Of a stretch of DNA of 64,000 nt, positions 9,954 through 18,755 are shown in pieces (the first letter of the stretch is position 1; every line of letters begins with the position of its first letter). The stretch comes from an uncultured Bacteroidia bacterium. GTDB lineage: Bacteria; Bacteroidota; Bacteroidia; Bacteroidales; CAJPTX01. The notes below the pieces were generated by a model. It did no database searches and had not been told where the DNA came from. It worked only from the letters and a program-made list of their open reading frames with translations. The translations under genes were made by a program, and so were the position numbers. The stretch is from assembly GCA_947252645.1 (NCBI GenBank), contig CAMXWF010000011.1:42946-106945 (forward strand), read 5' to 3'.

Positions 9954-11036
9954 CTATCGTCGCGTCACCTGCGGCCGGAGGCCGTTATTGAGCTGTTCCT
10001 TGCCGGTCAGGGCCACGGCTACACCCGCCTCCACGCCCTGCACCTCGATCTGCGCCCCCTTGATTTGGCCGGTCACCACGGGTACGCGCACAGCAACCGT
10101 ATCACCTACGATCTCAAAAAGATAGGTTTCCCCAGTGCCCGGCAAGCGGTATACGGCGCGCAACGGCACAAAAAGCCCTTGCTGTTGCCCCAGCTGTAGA
10201 GCTGCCTGGCAATACATTCCCGGCTTCAGCAAGCCCTGGTCGTTGGGCACAGAGAGCTCCACGTTGGCCGCATGGGAGCTGCTCGAGAGCACAGGCGCAA
10301 TGAAGACCACTCGTCCCTCCAGGGTATGGCCCGGGTAGGCATCCACGGTGAGGGTGGCCTTTTGGCCTTTTGCAAGGCGGGGCAGATCCTTCTCGTTGAC
10401 CTCCAAGACCAGCTTGAGGGGATTGAGCTGTTGCAGCTGCACGATGCCGTTCTCCAGCTTGAGACCATCGGTCAGGGTAGGGATGTAGGCATAGTTCTCC
10501 CCCTCGCCCACAAGGATCTCCGTGAGCACACCCGTAAAGGGGGCCACAATCGTGGTGTTGCGCTTGAGCAAGGCCACCTTGGCCTGCGAGGCCTCGTAGC
10601 GCGCCCGGAGATGGTCCAGCTCCATCTGGCTCACGGCCTCCTTTTTGCGCAAACGCTCCAACCGCCCCAGGTCGCGCGCAAGGGCCTGGTTCTCCACCTC
10701 CGCCTGCACCAGCATCTCGGCCGACATCTCCGCAATAACACTCCCCTTTGGCACCTGTTGCCCACGCTCAAAATGGATATGCTCCACTCGGCCTGGAAGT
10801 GCTGTGCCAAGGTTGACTTTGCGCATGGCCTGCAGCGTGCCCGGGTAGCGCAGCGTAGGGGTATACTCCTTTGCCTCCACCACGGCTGTGGTCACGCCAA
10901 CCCGGGACTCCGCGGCCTCTTCCGGGTTTTTATCGGCCTGCTGTCCCCTACAGCCTGCCAGCCACGCCACCACCGCAGCTAGCAGCAACGCCTGGCGAAA
11001 AGGCCCAAATGGATGCCTCACGCTATCTATTTGCAT
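9954..11036 (-). CDS. RND membrane-fusion lipoprotein
   Basis: Periplasmic adaptor that bridges the pump and the outer-membrane channel. I start at the ATG at 11036 (MQIDSVRHPFGPF), which gives a signal peptide ending in the lipobox LAGC at residues 26-29, so the mature protein is lipid-anchored. Next come a barrel-sandwich half (LGTALPGRVEHIHFERGQQV), a coiled-coil hairpin rich in Glu/Leu/Arg (residues about 105-165), the second lipoyl half (TTIVAPFTGVLTEI) and beta-barrel domains. The start lies inside the end of the tolC-like gene (14-base overlap), implying translational coupling. The longer open frame upstream belongs to the tolC-like coding region in another frame. Confidence 0.93.
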   Translation of the reverse strand: MQIDSVRHPFGPFRQALLLAAVVAWLAGCRGQQADKNPEEAAESRVGVTTAVVEAKEYTPTLRYPGTLQAMRKVNLGTALPGRVEHIHFERGQQVPKGSVIAEMSAEMLVQAEVENQALARDLGRLERLRKKEAVSQMELDHLRARYEASQAKVALLKRNTTIVAPFTGVLTEILVGEGENYAYIPTLTDGLKLENGIVQLQQLNPLKLVLEVNEKDLPRLAKGQKATLTVDAYPGHTLEGRVVFIAPVLSSSSHAANVELSVPNDQGLLKPGMYCQAALQLGQQQGLFVPLRAVYRLPGTGETYLFEIVGDTVAVRVPVVTGQIKGAQIEVQGVEAGVAVALTGKEQLNNGLRPQVTRR

Positions 11037-12636
11037 ATTCGTTCCCCTTTTGTGACTCCCGGAGGGCCTGGGCCTTCGCGTAGAGCGCACCCAGGGCCAT
11101 CTCGAGCTCCGTACGAGCTCTACAGGCCTCCACGCGGGCCTCAAGATAGGTCACACTGGCCTGTTCCCACGTCACCTGCGCCTCAAGCAGATCCCGCGCA
11201 TTCCCCGTACCCTCATCGACTGCCTGGCGCGCCACCTGCACGGCAAACTCCGCCTGCTCTACGGTCAGCCGATCCAGCGACAGGCCGCGCAAAGCCTGCT
11301 GATAGTGCTGGCGCTTCTGGCGCACTTGGAGCGCAATGAGCGACTGCGCCTGCGTCAGCTCAAGGCGGGCCTCCTTCACCTTCAGATCGGCCAAACGCGA
11401 CTGGTGTATCCTATCGCCCCAACTCAGAATCGGCACGCGCAGTCCAACCCCCACAAACCAGTCGCCCCCAAACTCATTCTTCAACCCCCCGTAGGGGTTG
11501 GGGTACTTCCAGAGATACCCCCCCAGCAGCTGGATGTCGGGCATGTACTGCGAGTTGACCATCATCCGAGCCGCCTGGGTGAGCTCGAGCTTATGCTGTA
11601 GCAGCTGCAGCTCGGCTCGGGGCGCCGCGGAGTCATCCACGGGCAAAACCTCGGGCAAGGCATAGGCCACTAGGGCCGAATCGTCGACCACGATGCGCTC
11701 CTGCGACTCCCCAATGACCTCGCCAAGCAGCATGCGCGATAGCTCCAAACCGTCCTCCGCCCGCAACACCTTTAGGTTGGCCTCATTCTGCTTCACCTGC
11801 GCCTGCAGGAGCAGGTCGCGCGTAACCACCCCCTCCTCGTAGAGATTCTTCAAATCCAGCACCACGCGATCTACCATCCGGCGGTAGCTTCGCGCAAGCT
11901 TCACCTTCTGCTGCAAGAGCACCACCTGCCAGTAGGCGGCATCGGTCTTCGCTATCAGCTCGGCATCCTCCTGCCGAAGAGTCCCCTGCGCTATCCCCAG
12001 TAAGCTCTCAGCCATCCTATTGGCTGCCAATATCTTAAGTCCAGTAAAAATGGGCTGGCGGAGCACGAATCCCCCAAGCCATACATTGCGAGGAGCCAGC
12101 TTGAGCCGATCGCCCGGGAGATACGCATATTGCCGGAAAATAGGATTCCCTTGTCTATCCAGCACAGGCTGGAGCGTCGACATATCAATAACCAGCGTCT
12201 TGAGAGCCTCCATGGGATGCTCGCGGAAATAGTCTGGATTGAGTTGCCCTGTCGCAGGGTCTATGGCCTGGTAGGGCACAATGGGCAGGAAATGGTCGCC
12301 CTGACCCAGCCGCAAGTCACGCCGCCCCTGGTTGTACCAACCGCCCACAAAATCAACCCGCGGCAAGTACTTAGTCTTCATCGACTGCACCAGCAGCTCG
12401 GCCTCCTGCACACGGTAGCCCCCCCGGACTGCCCCGCTATTCTGCTGCAAGGCCAACCGACGGCAATCCTCCAAGGAGAGAGTAGGCCCCCTCCCCGCCG
12501 CCGAATCCTGGGCCGAGGCCCCAAGCGGAAGGCCACACACGCAGAAAAAAAGCACTATAGAGGCCCACGAGCCTAGGTGCATCCGCCCGACGCAATACAC
12601 GCTACCACGCAAACGCAATAGGCACCTAGAATACAT
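11023..12636 (-). CDS. TolC-family outer-membrane efflux channel
   Basis: Outer-membrane trimeric channel of the efflux system. A signal peptide ending in LPLGASAQ precedes two outer-membrane-efflux repeats with long Gln/Glu/Ala/Leu helices (for example VKLARSYRRMVDRVVLDLKN and ALRGLSLDRLTVEQAEFAVQ). I use the ATG at 12636 because GAGGGGGG lies five bases upstream and the start overlaps the preceding gene by 11 bases. An ATG at 12582 would give a more compact signal peptide and is possible. Length (537) is at the upper end for the family, because of an insertion of roughly 80 residues before the first repeat (about residues 100-180, FLPIVPYQAIDPATGQ region). Confidence 0.93.
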   Translation of the reverse strand: MYSRCLLRLRGSVYCVGRMHLGSWASIVLFFCVCGLPLGASAQDSAAGRGPTLSLEDCRRLALQQNSGAVRGGYRVQEAELLVQSMKTKYLPRVDFVGGWYNQGRRDLRLGQGDHFLPIVPYQAIDPATGQLNPDYFREHPMEALKTLVIDMSTLQPVLDRQGNPIFRQYAYLPGDRLKLAPRNVWLGGFVLRQPIFTGLKILAANRMAESLLGIAQGTLRQEDAELIAKTDAAYWQVVLLQQKVKLARSYRRMVDRVVLDLKNLYEEGVVTRDLLLQAQVKQNEANLKVLRAEDGLELSRMLLGEVIGESQERIVVDDSALVAYALPEVLPVDDSAAPRAELQLLQHKLELTQAARMMVNSQYMPDIQLLGGYLWKYPNPYGGLKNEFGGDWFVGVGLRVPILSWGDRIHQSRLADLKVKEARLELTQAQSLIALQVRQKRQHYQQALRGLSLDRLTVEQAEFAVQVARQAVDEGTGNARDLLEAQVTWEQASVTYLEARVEACRARTELEMALGALYAKAQALRESQKGNEYANR

Positions 12637-13270
12637 AGCCCCCCTCTACACCGATTGCAGCAAAAAGCGCCCTATGCGCCCCACCCCCTACGTAGTGGGG
12701 CGGATTCTGGTCGAGAAAACCCAGCTGCGCCGTGAGCCCCAGACGCATCCGGAAACTGAATTCGTAGGCCACCAATGCCTTCACCCCAACGTCCCAAGCG
12801 TGCATATGCTGTGGCCTCGGCGCGTAGGGATCTGCGTATTGGTCTGCACCACCTAGCTCCGCCCTAAAGCCCCATGAGACGTAGGGCCCGCCCCCGCACC
12901 AGAGCGTCCCAGACCCAAGACCCACGCCCCACAGGAATAGCACTGGGAGCCCGATGGCCGCAGTAGTCAACACCTCCTCGCCCACCGTCTGCCCTGCAGA
13001 AGGTGTCACTAGCGACCTATGGAGCGAGAAGCCAAGCTCGGGCTGGCAGTACAACCCACGCCACAGGCGCAGCGTGGCAAAGGCCTCCACCTGACCGCCT
13101 ACGCGCGGCACCGAGCTGGTCTGATGCCTATCCAAGGCCACGTATGACGATAGATTGCCCCCTGCGCTTAGGCCGTAGCGCAGGGCCTCCTGGGCCCACG
13201 CATGCCCCACTGCACCCCCCAGCACAACGCACAGCGCAGCGATCTGCTGTAGACCATGAAGTCCTACCAT
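12626..13270 (-). CDS. Outer-membrane barrel protein heading the efflux operon
   Basis: Unrecognised at family level. The 214-residue product has a signal peptide ending in GHAWAQ, then about eight amphipathic strands with aromatic girdles (GLSAGGNLSSY, GLYCQPELGFSL, LWCGGGPYVSWGF) and a final strand AAIGVEGGYVF. It resembles the porin-family PorT/OmpX-like barrels of Bacteroidota. I choose the ATG at 13270 because AGGGGG lies nine bases upstream; a GTG at 13279 would overlap that site. It overlaps the tolC-like gene by 11 bases and is the first gene of the operon. A specific role in the efflux system is suggested by position only. Confidence 0.6.
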   Translation of the reverse strand: MVGLHGLQQIAALCVVLGGAVGHAWAQEALRYGLSAGGNLSSYVALDRHQTSSVPRVGGQVEAFATLRLWRGLYCQPELGFSLHRSLVTPSAGQTVGEEVLTTAAIGLPVLFLWGVGLGSGTLWCGGGPYVSWGFRAELGGADQYADPYAPRPQHMHAWDVGVKALVAYEFSFRMRLGLTAQLGFLDQNPPHYVGGGAHRALFAAIGVEGGYVF

Positions 13271-13298
13271 GGAGCACACCCCCTAAAACAAGCCGCCA

Positions 13299-13306
13299 CA
13301 AAGGTA
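13299..13306 (-). promoter_or_regulatory. -7 promoter box (TACCTTTG) of the efflux operon
   Basis: On the minus strand TACCTTTG fits the Bacteroidota TAnnTTTG box. It lies 29 bases upstream of the chosen ATG at 13270, a normal leader length. No good -33 TTG was found at the usual spacing. Confidence 0.55.
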
Positions 13307-13717
13307 TAACAAAAAGGACGGCTTCCGCTCGCTAACAAGCACCACCACGCAAGGCCTGCACGCGCCCCCTGGCCCTATGGACAACTTGCTACCTACCTTG
13401 CACCAACGCAAAGCGCACGGGCATCCCTGCCCACGTCCAGGCAACGGTGGAGACCAACCGTAACCTTCTTGAGCAACGGTACGTAGAAATAGAAATGGCC
13501 TCAGGCGATGCAATTATTGCTTAGGGCAACAACACGGAATCTCTATTTGTTAAAACAGCAAAACAAAGTATTGTTGTGGTCATCAGTGCATTAGGTGCGA
13601 GCATGCATTCCTCTAGCATTTGTTAATCGTTCGCTCAATGGTAATAGGGATAGAGATATCAGGGGGCGCTGCTGTAGAGCTACATGGAGATAAGTTATAG
13701 GGTAACAGCGTATAAAG

Positions 13718-13766
13718 GCCGTACCAACTCCGCTCGCGGAGCGGCCACGAGCGGAGTTGGTACGGC
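13718..13766. repeat. Palindromic repeat, copy A
   Basis: Perfect 18-base inverted repeat: left arm GCCGTACCAACTCCGCTC (13718-13735), 13-base loop (13736-13748), right arm GAGCGGAGTTGGTACGGC (13749-13766). The 17-base core arms are identical to those of copy B at 60315-60371, and the loops have the same length. Just after the right arm the words GGCGAGG and GTACGGCGAGG form a short direct repeat. No T run follows on either strand, so it is not an ordinary terminator. It looks like a REP-type or mobile-palindrome element. Confidence 0.8.
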
Positions 13767-14365
13767 GAGGGTACGGCGAGGATAGAGCATGGGCTCATTT
13801 CCAGAAAACTGCACGTGGTCTACGCCAAACATTGGACGTGGCATTTTGTAGCTCCGCCCCAAGGTCTGATCTACTGTTGCCCAGCAGACCAATACGCCCG
13901 GCAGCGCGCGTACAAACGCAACTAGCACTGTTCGTACCCTTCGCGCCTCAGCCCCAGTTCCCCCTATTTGCCTTCACAGCAGTGAGATTTTGCCCGAATT
14001 AGCCCTACATGGGTCAATCCGGCCAACAGGAGAACTACAAGGGCACCCCCCACCCTCCACAGTCCCCCTAAGCCCTAAAGCCTGAAAAGGCCTACAACCG
14101 AGCGTAGTACCTCTGCTTGCGCTGCGCATCCCTTGCTGCGGCAGGTCATCCCCTGTGGCACGAAAGCATTGACTTGGATCGTATTGTTGGAATCCTGCAG
14201 CAACGTGTTCACATGCCCAACCCCGCACGCTGCTTGCTGCTGGCGCCACGCTATCTCTTGCGCCAAATCGGTTGCCCGCACCAGCCACCGCGCCCCACAG
14301 CCCTTCACCTCTGCCAAGCAGCTCCTGCGTCCACATCGGGGCGCACCGCACGGGGAGATATAAAT

Positions 14366-14398
14366 AAGCGCATTGGGCCCGTAGTGCCCAATGCGCTT
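14366..14398 (-). terminator. Rho-independent terminator of dps
   Basis: Perfect 13-base stem: AAGCGCATTGGGC (14366-14378) and GCCCAATGCGCTT (14386-14398), loop of seven bases. On the minus strand the hairpin is followed by ATTTATAT, a T-rich tail. It lies 26 bases past the dps stop. Confidence 0.75.
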
Positions 14399-14423
14399 GA
14401 TTCCTAGAGCTACGCAGACGGTG

Positions 14424-14897
14424 CTACGAGAGGAACGCCGTAAGCATCCACACGGTCTTTTCCTGCGCATCGAGATACCCGCTAAGCAAGTCGACTGTGG
14501 CGGTGTCGGCATGGGCATCGGCGGCTTTGATGACTTCTCGCTGCGTCGCGATAAGATACTTAAAGGCCGAGAGCACATTTTGCACCATCTCCCTATCGGC
14601 AATGGCCGCGCACTCCTCCTTGAGCTTTGCCTGCTTGAGGTACTCGCTATACGCCGCGCAAGGCATGGCATCTAGCTGCAGCAAGCGCTCTGCAATTTCG
14701 TCTATTATTGATTCTACGCTATCGTACAGCTCCTCGAACTTGGCGTGGAGACCGAAGAAGTGCGGGCCCTTGACGCCCCAATGGTAGCCCCGTAGGTTCA
14801 TGTAGAAGATGTGGTAATCTGCTAGGAGCTGCTCAAGACCTTTTACCACCGCCTGGCTTCCCTCAGGGGTCAACCCTGTAGTATGCATGACTTTCAT
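14424..14897 (-). CDS. dps: Dps-like ferritin (DNA-protecting mini-ferritin)
   Basis: Forms a 12-subunit shell that oxidises Fe(II) using peroxide and stores the iron, protecting DNA during oxidative stress. Length 157 is typical. Ferroxidase-site residues are visible: the histidine in LRGYHWGVKGPHFFGLH near residues 37-50 and the acidic run YDSVESIIDEIAERL near 58-72. The final helices match the family, ending with KTVWMLTAFLS. The start at 14897 (MKVMHTTGL) matches family N-termini. It is a single-gene unit with its own hairpin terminator downstream. No clear OxyR site or TAnnTTTG box was seen upstream. Confidence 0.93.
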   Translation of the reverse strand: MKVMHTTGLTPEGSQAVVKGLEQLLADYHIFYMNLRGYHWGVKGPHFFGLHAKFEELYDSVESIIDEIAERLLQLDAMPCAAYSEYLKQAKLKEECAAIADREMVQNVLSAFKYLIATQREVIKAADAHADTATVDLLSGYLDAQEKTVWMLTAFLS

Positions 14898-15117
14898 TTC
14901 CGTTGTTGCTCTTTTTCTCTGTTTGTTACATTGTTATAACGAATAGGGCGGCCACTTGTTCATCCTTGCCATCTCCGTGGGATGCGCGGTGAGGCTGTAA
15001 ACCATTAAAACCTACAACGGCCCTCACCCCGATGGTATTGTTAGATCCCTCGCCCCCTCGAGGCGCACTAAGCCCTCGCAGTTGGCGTCCTGAGCCTTGC
15101 CCCTACTCTCCACGCTG

Positions 15118-15141
15118 GTTTTTGCCGCTCTCGGCAAAAAC
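15118..15141. promoter_or_regulatory. Perfect hairpin upstream of the membrane-protein gene
   Basis: GTTTTTGCCG (15118-15127), loop CTCT, CGGCAAAAAC (15132-15141): a 10-base perfect stem 38 bases before the ATG at 15180. No T run follows on the plus strand, so it is more likely a leader structure or operator than a simple terminator. Confidence 0.4.
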
Positions 15142-15179
15142 ACCGAACTTTACGCGGTAACGAGCTCCATGGAGGAATC

Positions 15180-15926
15180 ATGAAAGAGAGCGGCACAGCG
15201 AAGAAGATCGTCGAGGTGGCTGCAAAGGGGCGCACCGTAGAGGCATCGACCTCAGGGCGCGTGTTCAAGCCCACGGCAGCGAGCAAGCAGCGGGCTAGGA
15301 AGCTACGGGCCATAGCCATCATCCTATGGGTGCTTGCCATCGCCGCGGAGGGGGTGGCGATATACGTTCTCAAGCGCCCACCCGTGGCCAACGTGATGTG
15401 GCCTCTGCTGGGCATCCTGGTGGTGGATCTGGTGCTGGCTGCGACAGGTAGCATCCTGTGGAAGAAGGCTAACCGGCTTGACCCGGCCTCCGAGAAAGAC
15501 AAGCTACGTTTCTTTGTCCAAAATCAGTTGGGGGCCATTATCGCCGTGGTGGCTTTCCTGCCCCTGGTGCTGTTCATTTTTACCGATAAGAATCTCCAAG
15601 GGAAGCAGAAGGGTATCCTCGGGGCCGCCGCCATAGTGGCCTTGCTGATAGCAGGAGTAGTGGGGATAGATTTCAATCCCCCCTCCATCGAGGAGTACAC
15701 TGAGCAGACGCAGGAGATCGAGCAGCTCACTGGCGCCAACAAGGTGTTCTGGACGAAGTCGGGCAACCGCTATCACATCTACTCCGACTGCCCGCACATC
15801 AACACCAACCGCACCACGGAGATCCTGACAGGTACGGTGGCGCAAGCCCGCGAGCTCAAAAATATCACCGAGCTCTGCAAAACCTGCAAGAGTCGCCGCG
15901 AGCGGGAGAAGGCAAGCGGAGAATAA
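15180..15926 (+). CDS. Membrane protein with a C-terminal Cys/His metal-site-like domain
   Basis: Not recognised as a named family. The 248-residue protein has a basic cytoplasmic N-terminus and four hydrophobic segments at about residues 43-62, 70-90, 112-134 and 143-162. A soluble tail from about 165 contains KSGNRYHIYSDCPHI, then about 25 residues later ELCKTCKSR. The pattern Tyr-His, Cys-x-His, Cys-x2-Cys resembles the zinc-binding part of Ada-type methyl-acceptor domains, so a metal site is likely, but no enzymatic residues are evident. The start is well supported by GGAGG six bases upstream. It sits before the 5-formyl-THF cyclo-ligase gene with a gap of about 190 bases. Confidence 0.6.
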   Translation: MKESGTAKKIVEVAAKGRTVEASTSGRVFKPTAASKQRARKLRAIAIILWVLAIAAEGVAIYVLKRPPVANVMWPLLGILVVDLVLAATGSILWKKANRLDPASEKDKLRFFVQNQLGAIIAVVAFLPLVLFIFTDKNLQGKQKGILGAAAIVALLIAGVVGIDFNPPSIEEYTEQTQEIEQLTGANKVFWTKSGNRYHIYSDCPHINTNRTTEILTGTVAQARELKNITELCKTCKSRREREKASGE

Positions 15927-16112
15927 TGGGCTGGGCGCAAAGCACCTGCGCTGGGGAGCCTTGCGTTGGGGCAGAGTGCGCCCGGGGAGCCTGGCCCTCA
16001 GAGCGATGATGCCGTAGAGGCAAGGCCGTTCAAGGTCGGGTGGACTTGCGGGCGCCGCGGGCCCATGGAGAGTGCCCCGAGCCGGGGGTAGGCTGACAAA
16101 AGGTATAGCACC

Positions 16113-16694
16113 ATGGAAGATATAGTTTCGACCAAGCGGGCGCTACGCAAGGCCATGAAGGCCAAGCTTAGAGCTATCAGCGAGCAGGAGCGTGAGCAGG
16201 CAGCCCAGAAGGTGTTGCCACTGATGAGGGCCTTCTTAGCATCGCGCAGGCCACAAGGGCCCATATTGGCCTACTGGTCGATGCCCGAGGAATTCCCCAC
16301 GCAGGGGCTGGTGCGGGCGCTGTCGCTGGACTATGAAGTGGTGCTACCCGTGGTGCGCGGCGCCGAGCTGGAGCTCCACCGCTACACGGGAGACGCCGAC
16401 ATGCAAGCCGTGCCCCCCTACGGGATCTTGGAGCCGCAGGCCCGGGAGGTGGTGGCACCCGATACGGTGGCCCTGGCCATCATTCCTGGCCTGGCATTTG
16501 ACCTGTCGGGCGGTCGGATGGGGCACGGGAAGGGGTATTACGATCGGCTGCTACCGCGAATGGCGAACGCCCGGCTCGTGGGTTTGGCATTCGCATGCCA
16601 GGTGGTGCCGACCGTCCCACGTGAGGCCCACGATGTGCAGCTTGATGCGCTGCTCACTGAGCAGGGGTGGCTTCGCGGGGCCCCTGGGTGCTAA
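16113..16694 (+). CDS. 5-formyltetrahydrofolate cyclo-ligase
   Basis: Converts 5-formyl-THF to 5,10-methenyl-THF using ATP, returning the storage folate to the one-carbon pool. Signatures are the basic N-terminal helix STKRALRKAMKAKL, LAYWSMPEEFPT near residues 52-63, and the C-terminal substrate/ATP block PGLAFDLSGGRMGHGKGYYDRLL near 125-147 (two overlapping parts). The 193-residue length is typical. It ends inside the convergent chemoreceptor gene (41-base tail-to-tail overlap). A link with fhs (54.8 kb), also folate-dependent, is metabolic rather than positional. Confidence 0.92.
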   Translation: MEDIVSTKRALRKAMKAKLRAISEQEREQAAQKVLPLMRAFLASRRPQGPILAYWSMPEEFPTQGLVRALSLDYEVVLPVVRGAELELHRYTGDADMQAVPPYGILEPQAREVVAPDTVALAIIPGLAFDLSGGRMGHGKGYYDRLLPRMANARLVGLAFACQVVPTVPREAHDVQLDALLTEQGWLRGAPGC

Positions 16695-18606
16695 ACTTGG
16701 CGGCGAGCTTACGAAGCTTGACGGCCTGCGCAGCAAGGATCTCGGCGCCGGAGGTGAGCTCTTGGGCGAGGGAGGCGTTTTGCGCAATGGTGCTGTCGAG
16801 GGTGAGTACCACGTGGGCGATGGCCGTAGAGTCGCGCTGGGTGCTGGCATCCATGGTTTCCACCTCGGCCACCCGCTCGGCCGAGGTGGTCAAGTAGGGG
16901 GTGAGTACGTGGAGCTGGTGGACAGCCGAGTGGGAGAGTTCTCGGCTCTGCGCGGCCAGGTCAATGATCTGCCGGGCGGCCCCAGCGCTACGGGCGGCTA
17001 GTTTTCTGACCTCCTTGGCTACCACCGCAAAGCCAACCCCGGCCTGCCCAGCGTGGGCCGCCTCCACGGCGGCGTTGAGGGCGAGGATGTTGGTTTGGTC
17101 GGCGATTTCTTGTAGCACATTGACCTGCTGGGCGATCAGGGCCACCTTTTGGTCGCTTTGCGTGGTTTGGACTAGCAGCCGCTCGAGTGCCTGGGAGGCC
17201 TTGGAGATGTCCTGGTGGGCCGACTTGGTGGTTTGGCCGGTGGACTTGAGCTGGCGGGTGAACCGCGTGAGGCCGCTGCTCACCTGGTGTGAGAGCTCGG
17301 TGGCCTGCTGCACCCCCTGGCTTAGCAAGGCCGACTGCTGACTGGTGATCTGGCTGGCGGTTTCAAGTTTACCAGCGGCGGCCTGGATTTCGCGCAGGAG
17401 GGTATCAACGCTCAGGGCCAGGGCCTGCATGGCGCGGGCCAGGTCGCCGAGCTCATCGCTTCGGGTGAGGGTCTGGTCGGCCACCCCTTGGGCGATATTG
17501 CCCTCAGACATGCGGAGGGCATCGCCGCGGAGCTGCCCTATGGGCCTGATGATGTGCCGCAGGAAAAGGGCTGCGGCCACCGCGAAGAGGACCACCAAGA
17601 GCAGGCCCACGATGAAGAAGCGAAGGGTTTCCCTGAGGGCATAGTGGTTGACCTGGGCCAGGGGCTGGCCCACGCAAATAGCCATGGGCTGGTGGGCATC
17701 GCCAACGGTGAAGGCCCTGAGGACGTAAAAGGTATGGGCAACTTTCCAGGTGTGGGAGGTGGAATCCGTAAGCTGGACTGGGGTGCTGTGGGCCCCGGTG
17801 CTGGGCAATGCATCCAAGGCCTTGAGGGGTGTGGCAACGTCCTGTGGGCAGCTGCTGCTAGCCACGAGGGTACCCTGCTGGCTTAGGAGGTGGACTTCCA
17901 AATTTTCGATGGCCGCCTCTTGCACCAGGAGCTGCACCATGGCCAAGGCCATATCGCAGGTCAAAGCCCCCACCACCTCCCCGTGGATGGCCAAGGGCAG
18001 GGCCAGCCTGACAGCCCAAACCGTGTCGGTGGGGGTAACGATGCGCTTGGGGCCGGAGAGGTAATCCTGTCCGGTGGAGAGCACCAGCGGGTAGAAGGAA
18101 TCGTTGTCCGCATACTCCTCGCGGGGCATGGGGGAGAAGAGGGGGGAGCCCTGGGGCCCCAACGCGACAAGCGTGGCCAGCTGCCCGTCGGGCTGGTAGG
18201 GTGACAGCCCACGGAAGTCCTCGTCGCGCCACCCGCAGCCGTTGGGCTCGATCACCAATCCATAGGAGATGACCAGCGGGTATTCCATCAGCGGGGCAGC
18301 CAAGACGTTGAGGGCATCCTGCCGGGCATGCGTGGTGTTGATCGACTGCGAGACCAAATAGGAGAGGGTGCGCAAGGTGGTGAGCACGCTCTCGATATTG
18401 GAGCCTAGCCTATGGGCAAGCGTTTCGGCCGTGAGCTGGGCCTGGAGTGTGGCCACCTCGCGGTTGGACGAGAAAGACCGGTAGGCCGCCACGCTGACCA
18501 GCACGCCCGAGACCACAAAGAGGATAACCCCCGCAGAGAGGGTGATTTTTACCTGTAGCGAATGATGCCACCGCCCAAGCAAGCTTGGCTGCTGTAAACC
18601 TTTCAT
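16654..18606 (-). CDS. Methyl-accepting chemotaxis protein with a Cache-type sensor
   Basis: A 650-residue chemoreceptor with the classic layout. The first membrane helix is at about 20-42. A periplasmic domain of about 285 residues follows, with double-Cache features (YGLVIEPNGCGWRDEDF, DYLSGPKRIVTPT, AVRLALPLAIHGEVVGALTCDM), then the second helix at about 332-356, a HAMP domain, and the signalling hairpin with IADQTNILALNAAVEAAHAG. The tip differs slightly from the other two receptors in the window (AAHAGQAGVGFAVVAKEV). The sensor should bind a small molecule, typically an amino or organic acid in this domain class; the ligand is not predictable here. The start at 18606 follows a GGGGGG-containing leader. 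Convergent with the cyclo-ligase gene. Confidence 0.93.
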   Translation of the reverse strand: MKGLQQPSLLGRWHHSLQVKITLSAGVILFVVSGVLVSVAAYRSFSSNREVATLQAQLTAETLAHRLGSNIESVLTTLRTLSYLVSQSINTTHARQDALNVLAAPLMEYPLVISYGLVIEPNGCGWRDEDFRGLSPYQPDGQLATLVALGPQGSPLFSPMPREEYADNDSFYPLVLSTGQDYLSGPKRIVTPTDTVWAVRLALPLAIHGEVVGALTCDMALAMVQLLVQEAAIENLEVHLLSQQGTLVASSSCPQDVATPLKALDALPSTGAHSTPVQLTDSTSHTWKVAHTFYVLRAFTVGDAHQPMAICVGQPLAQVNHYALRETLRFFIVGLLLVVLFAVAAALFLRHIIRPIGQLRGDALRMSEGNIAQGVADQTLTRSDELGDLARAMQALALSVDTLLREIQAAAGKLETASQITSQQSALLSQGVQQATELSHQVSSGLTRFTRQLKSTGQTTKSAHQDISKASQALERLLVQTTQSDQKVALIAQQVNVLQEIADQTNILALNAAVEAAHAGQAGVGFAVVAKEVRKLAARSAGAARQIIDLAAQSRELSHSAVHQLHVLTPYLTTSAERVAEVETMDASTQRDSTAIAHVVLTLDSTIAQNASLAQELTSGAEILAAQAVKLRKLAAKFSTQGPREATPAQ

Positions 18607-18698
18607 GGACCCCCCAGTCTACTACAAAGGTAGCGAAAACCCAGACCTACTGGGGGGCGATGCCTGTTGGGGACGCGCAGGGAGTTGTTCAAATTTTG

Positions 18699-18706
18699 TA
18701 CATTTG
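18699..18706 (+). promoter_or_regulatory. -7 promoter box (TACATTTG) of the YtxH operon
   Basis: Matches TAnnTTTG and lies 49 bases before the ATG at 18756. A GGGAGGAGGAA ribosome-binding site follows in the leader. Confidence 0.6.
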
Positions 18707-18755
18707 CGCAGAAGCATACGCCCCGCACGGGGCAGGATAGGGAGGAGGAATTAGG

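Larger units (their letters stand above)
13271..14365. other. Intergenic region holding a palindromic repeat
   Basis: About 1.1 kb between the dps terminator and the efflux operon start. It contains the efflux promoter, a long palindrome (see repeat at 13718-13766) and a partly open minus frame that continues past dps, with no recognisable protein. The part around 13500-13700 is more AT-rich than the surroundings. Confidence 0.5.

Noticed and set aside
13718..13766. Palindrome A as a rho-independent terminator
   Set aside because: No T run follows on either strand, and the sequence recurs at 60.3 kb with the same arms.
14075..14671. A 198-codon minus-strand frame partly outside dps
   Set aside because: The first half is a frame shadow of dps, and it crosses the dps terminator hairpin; the rest shows no family features.
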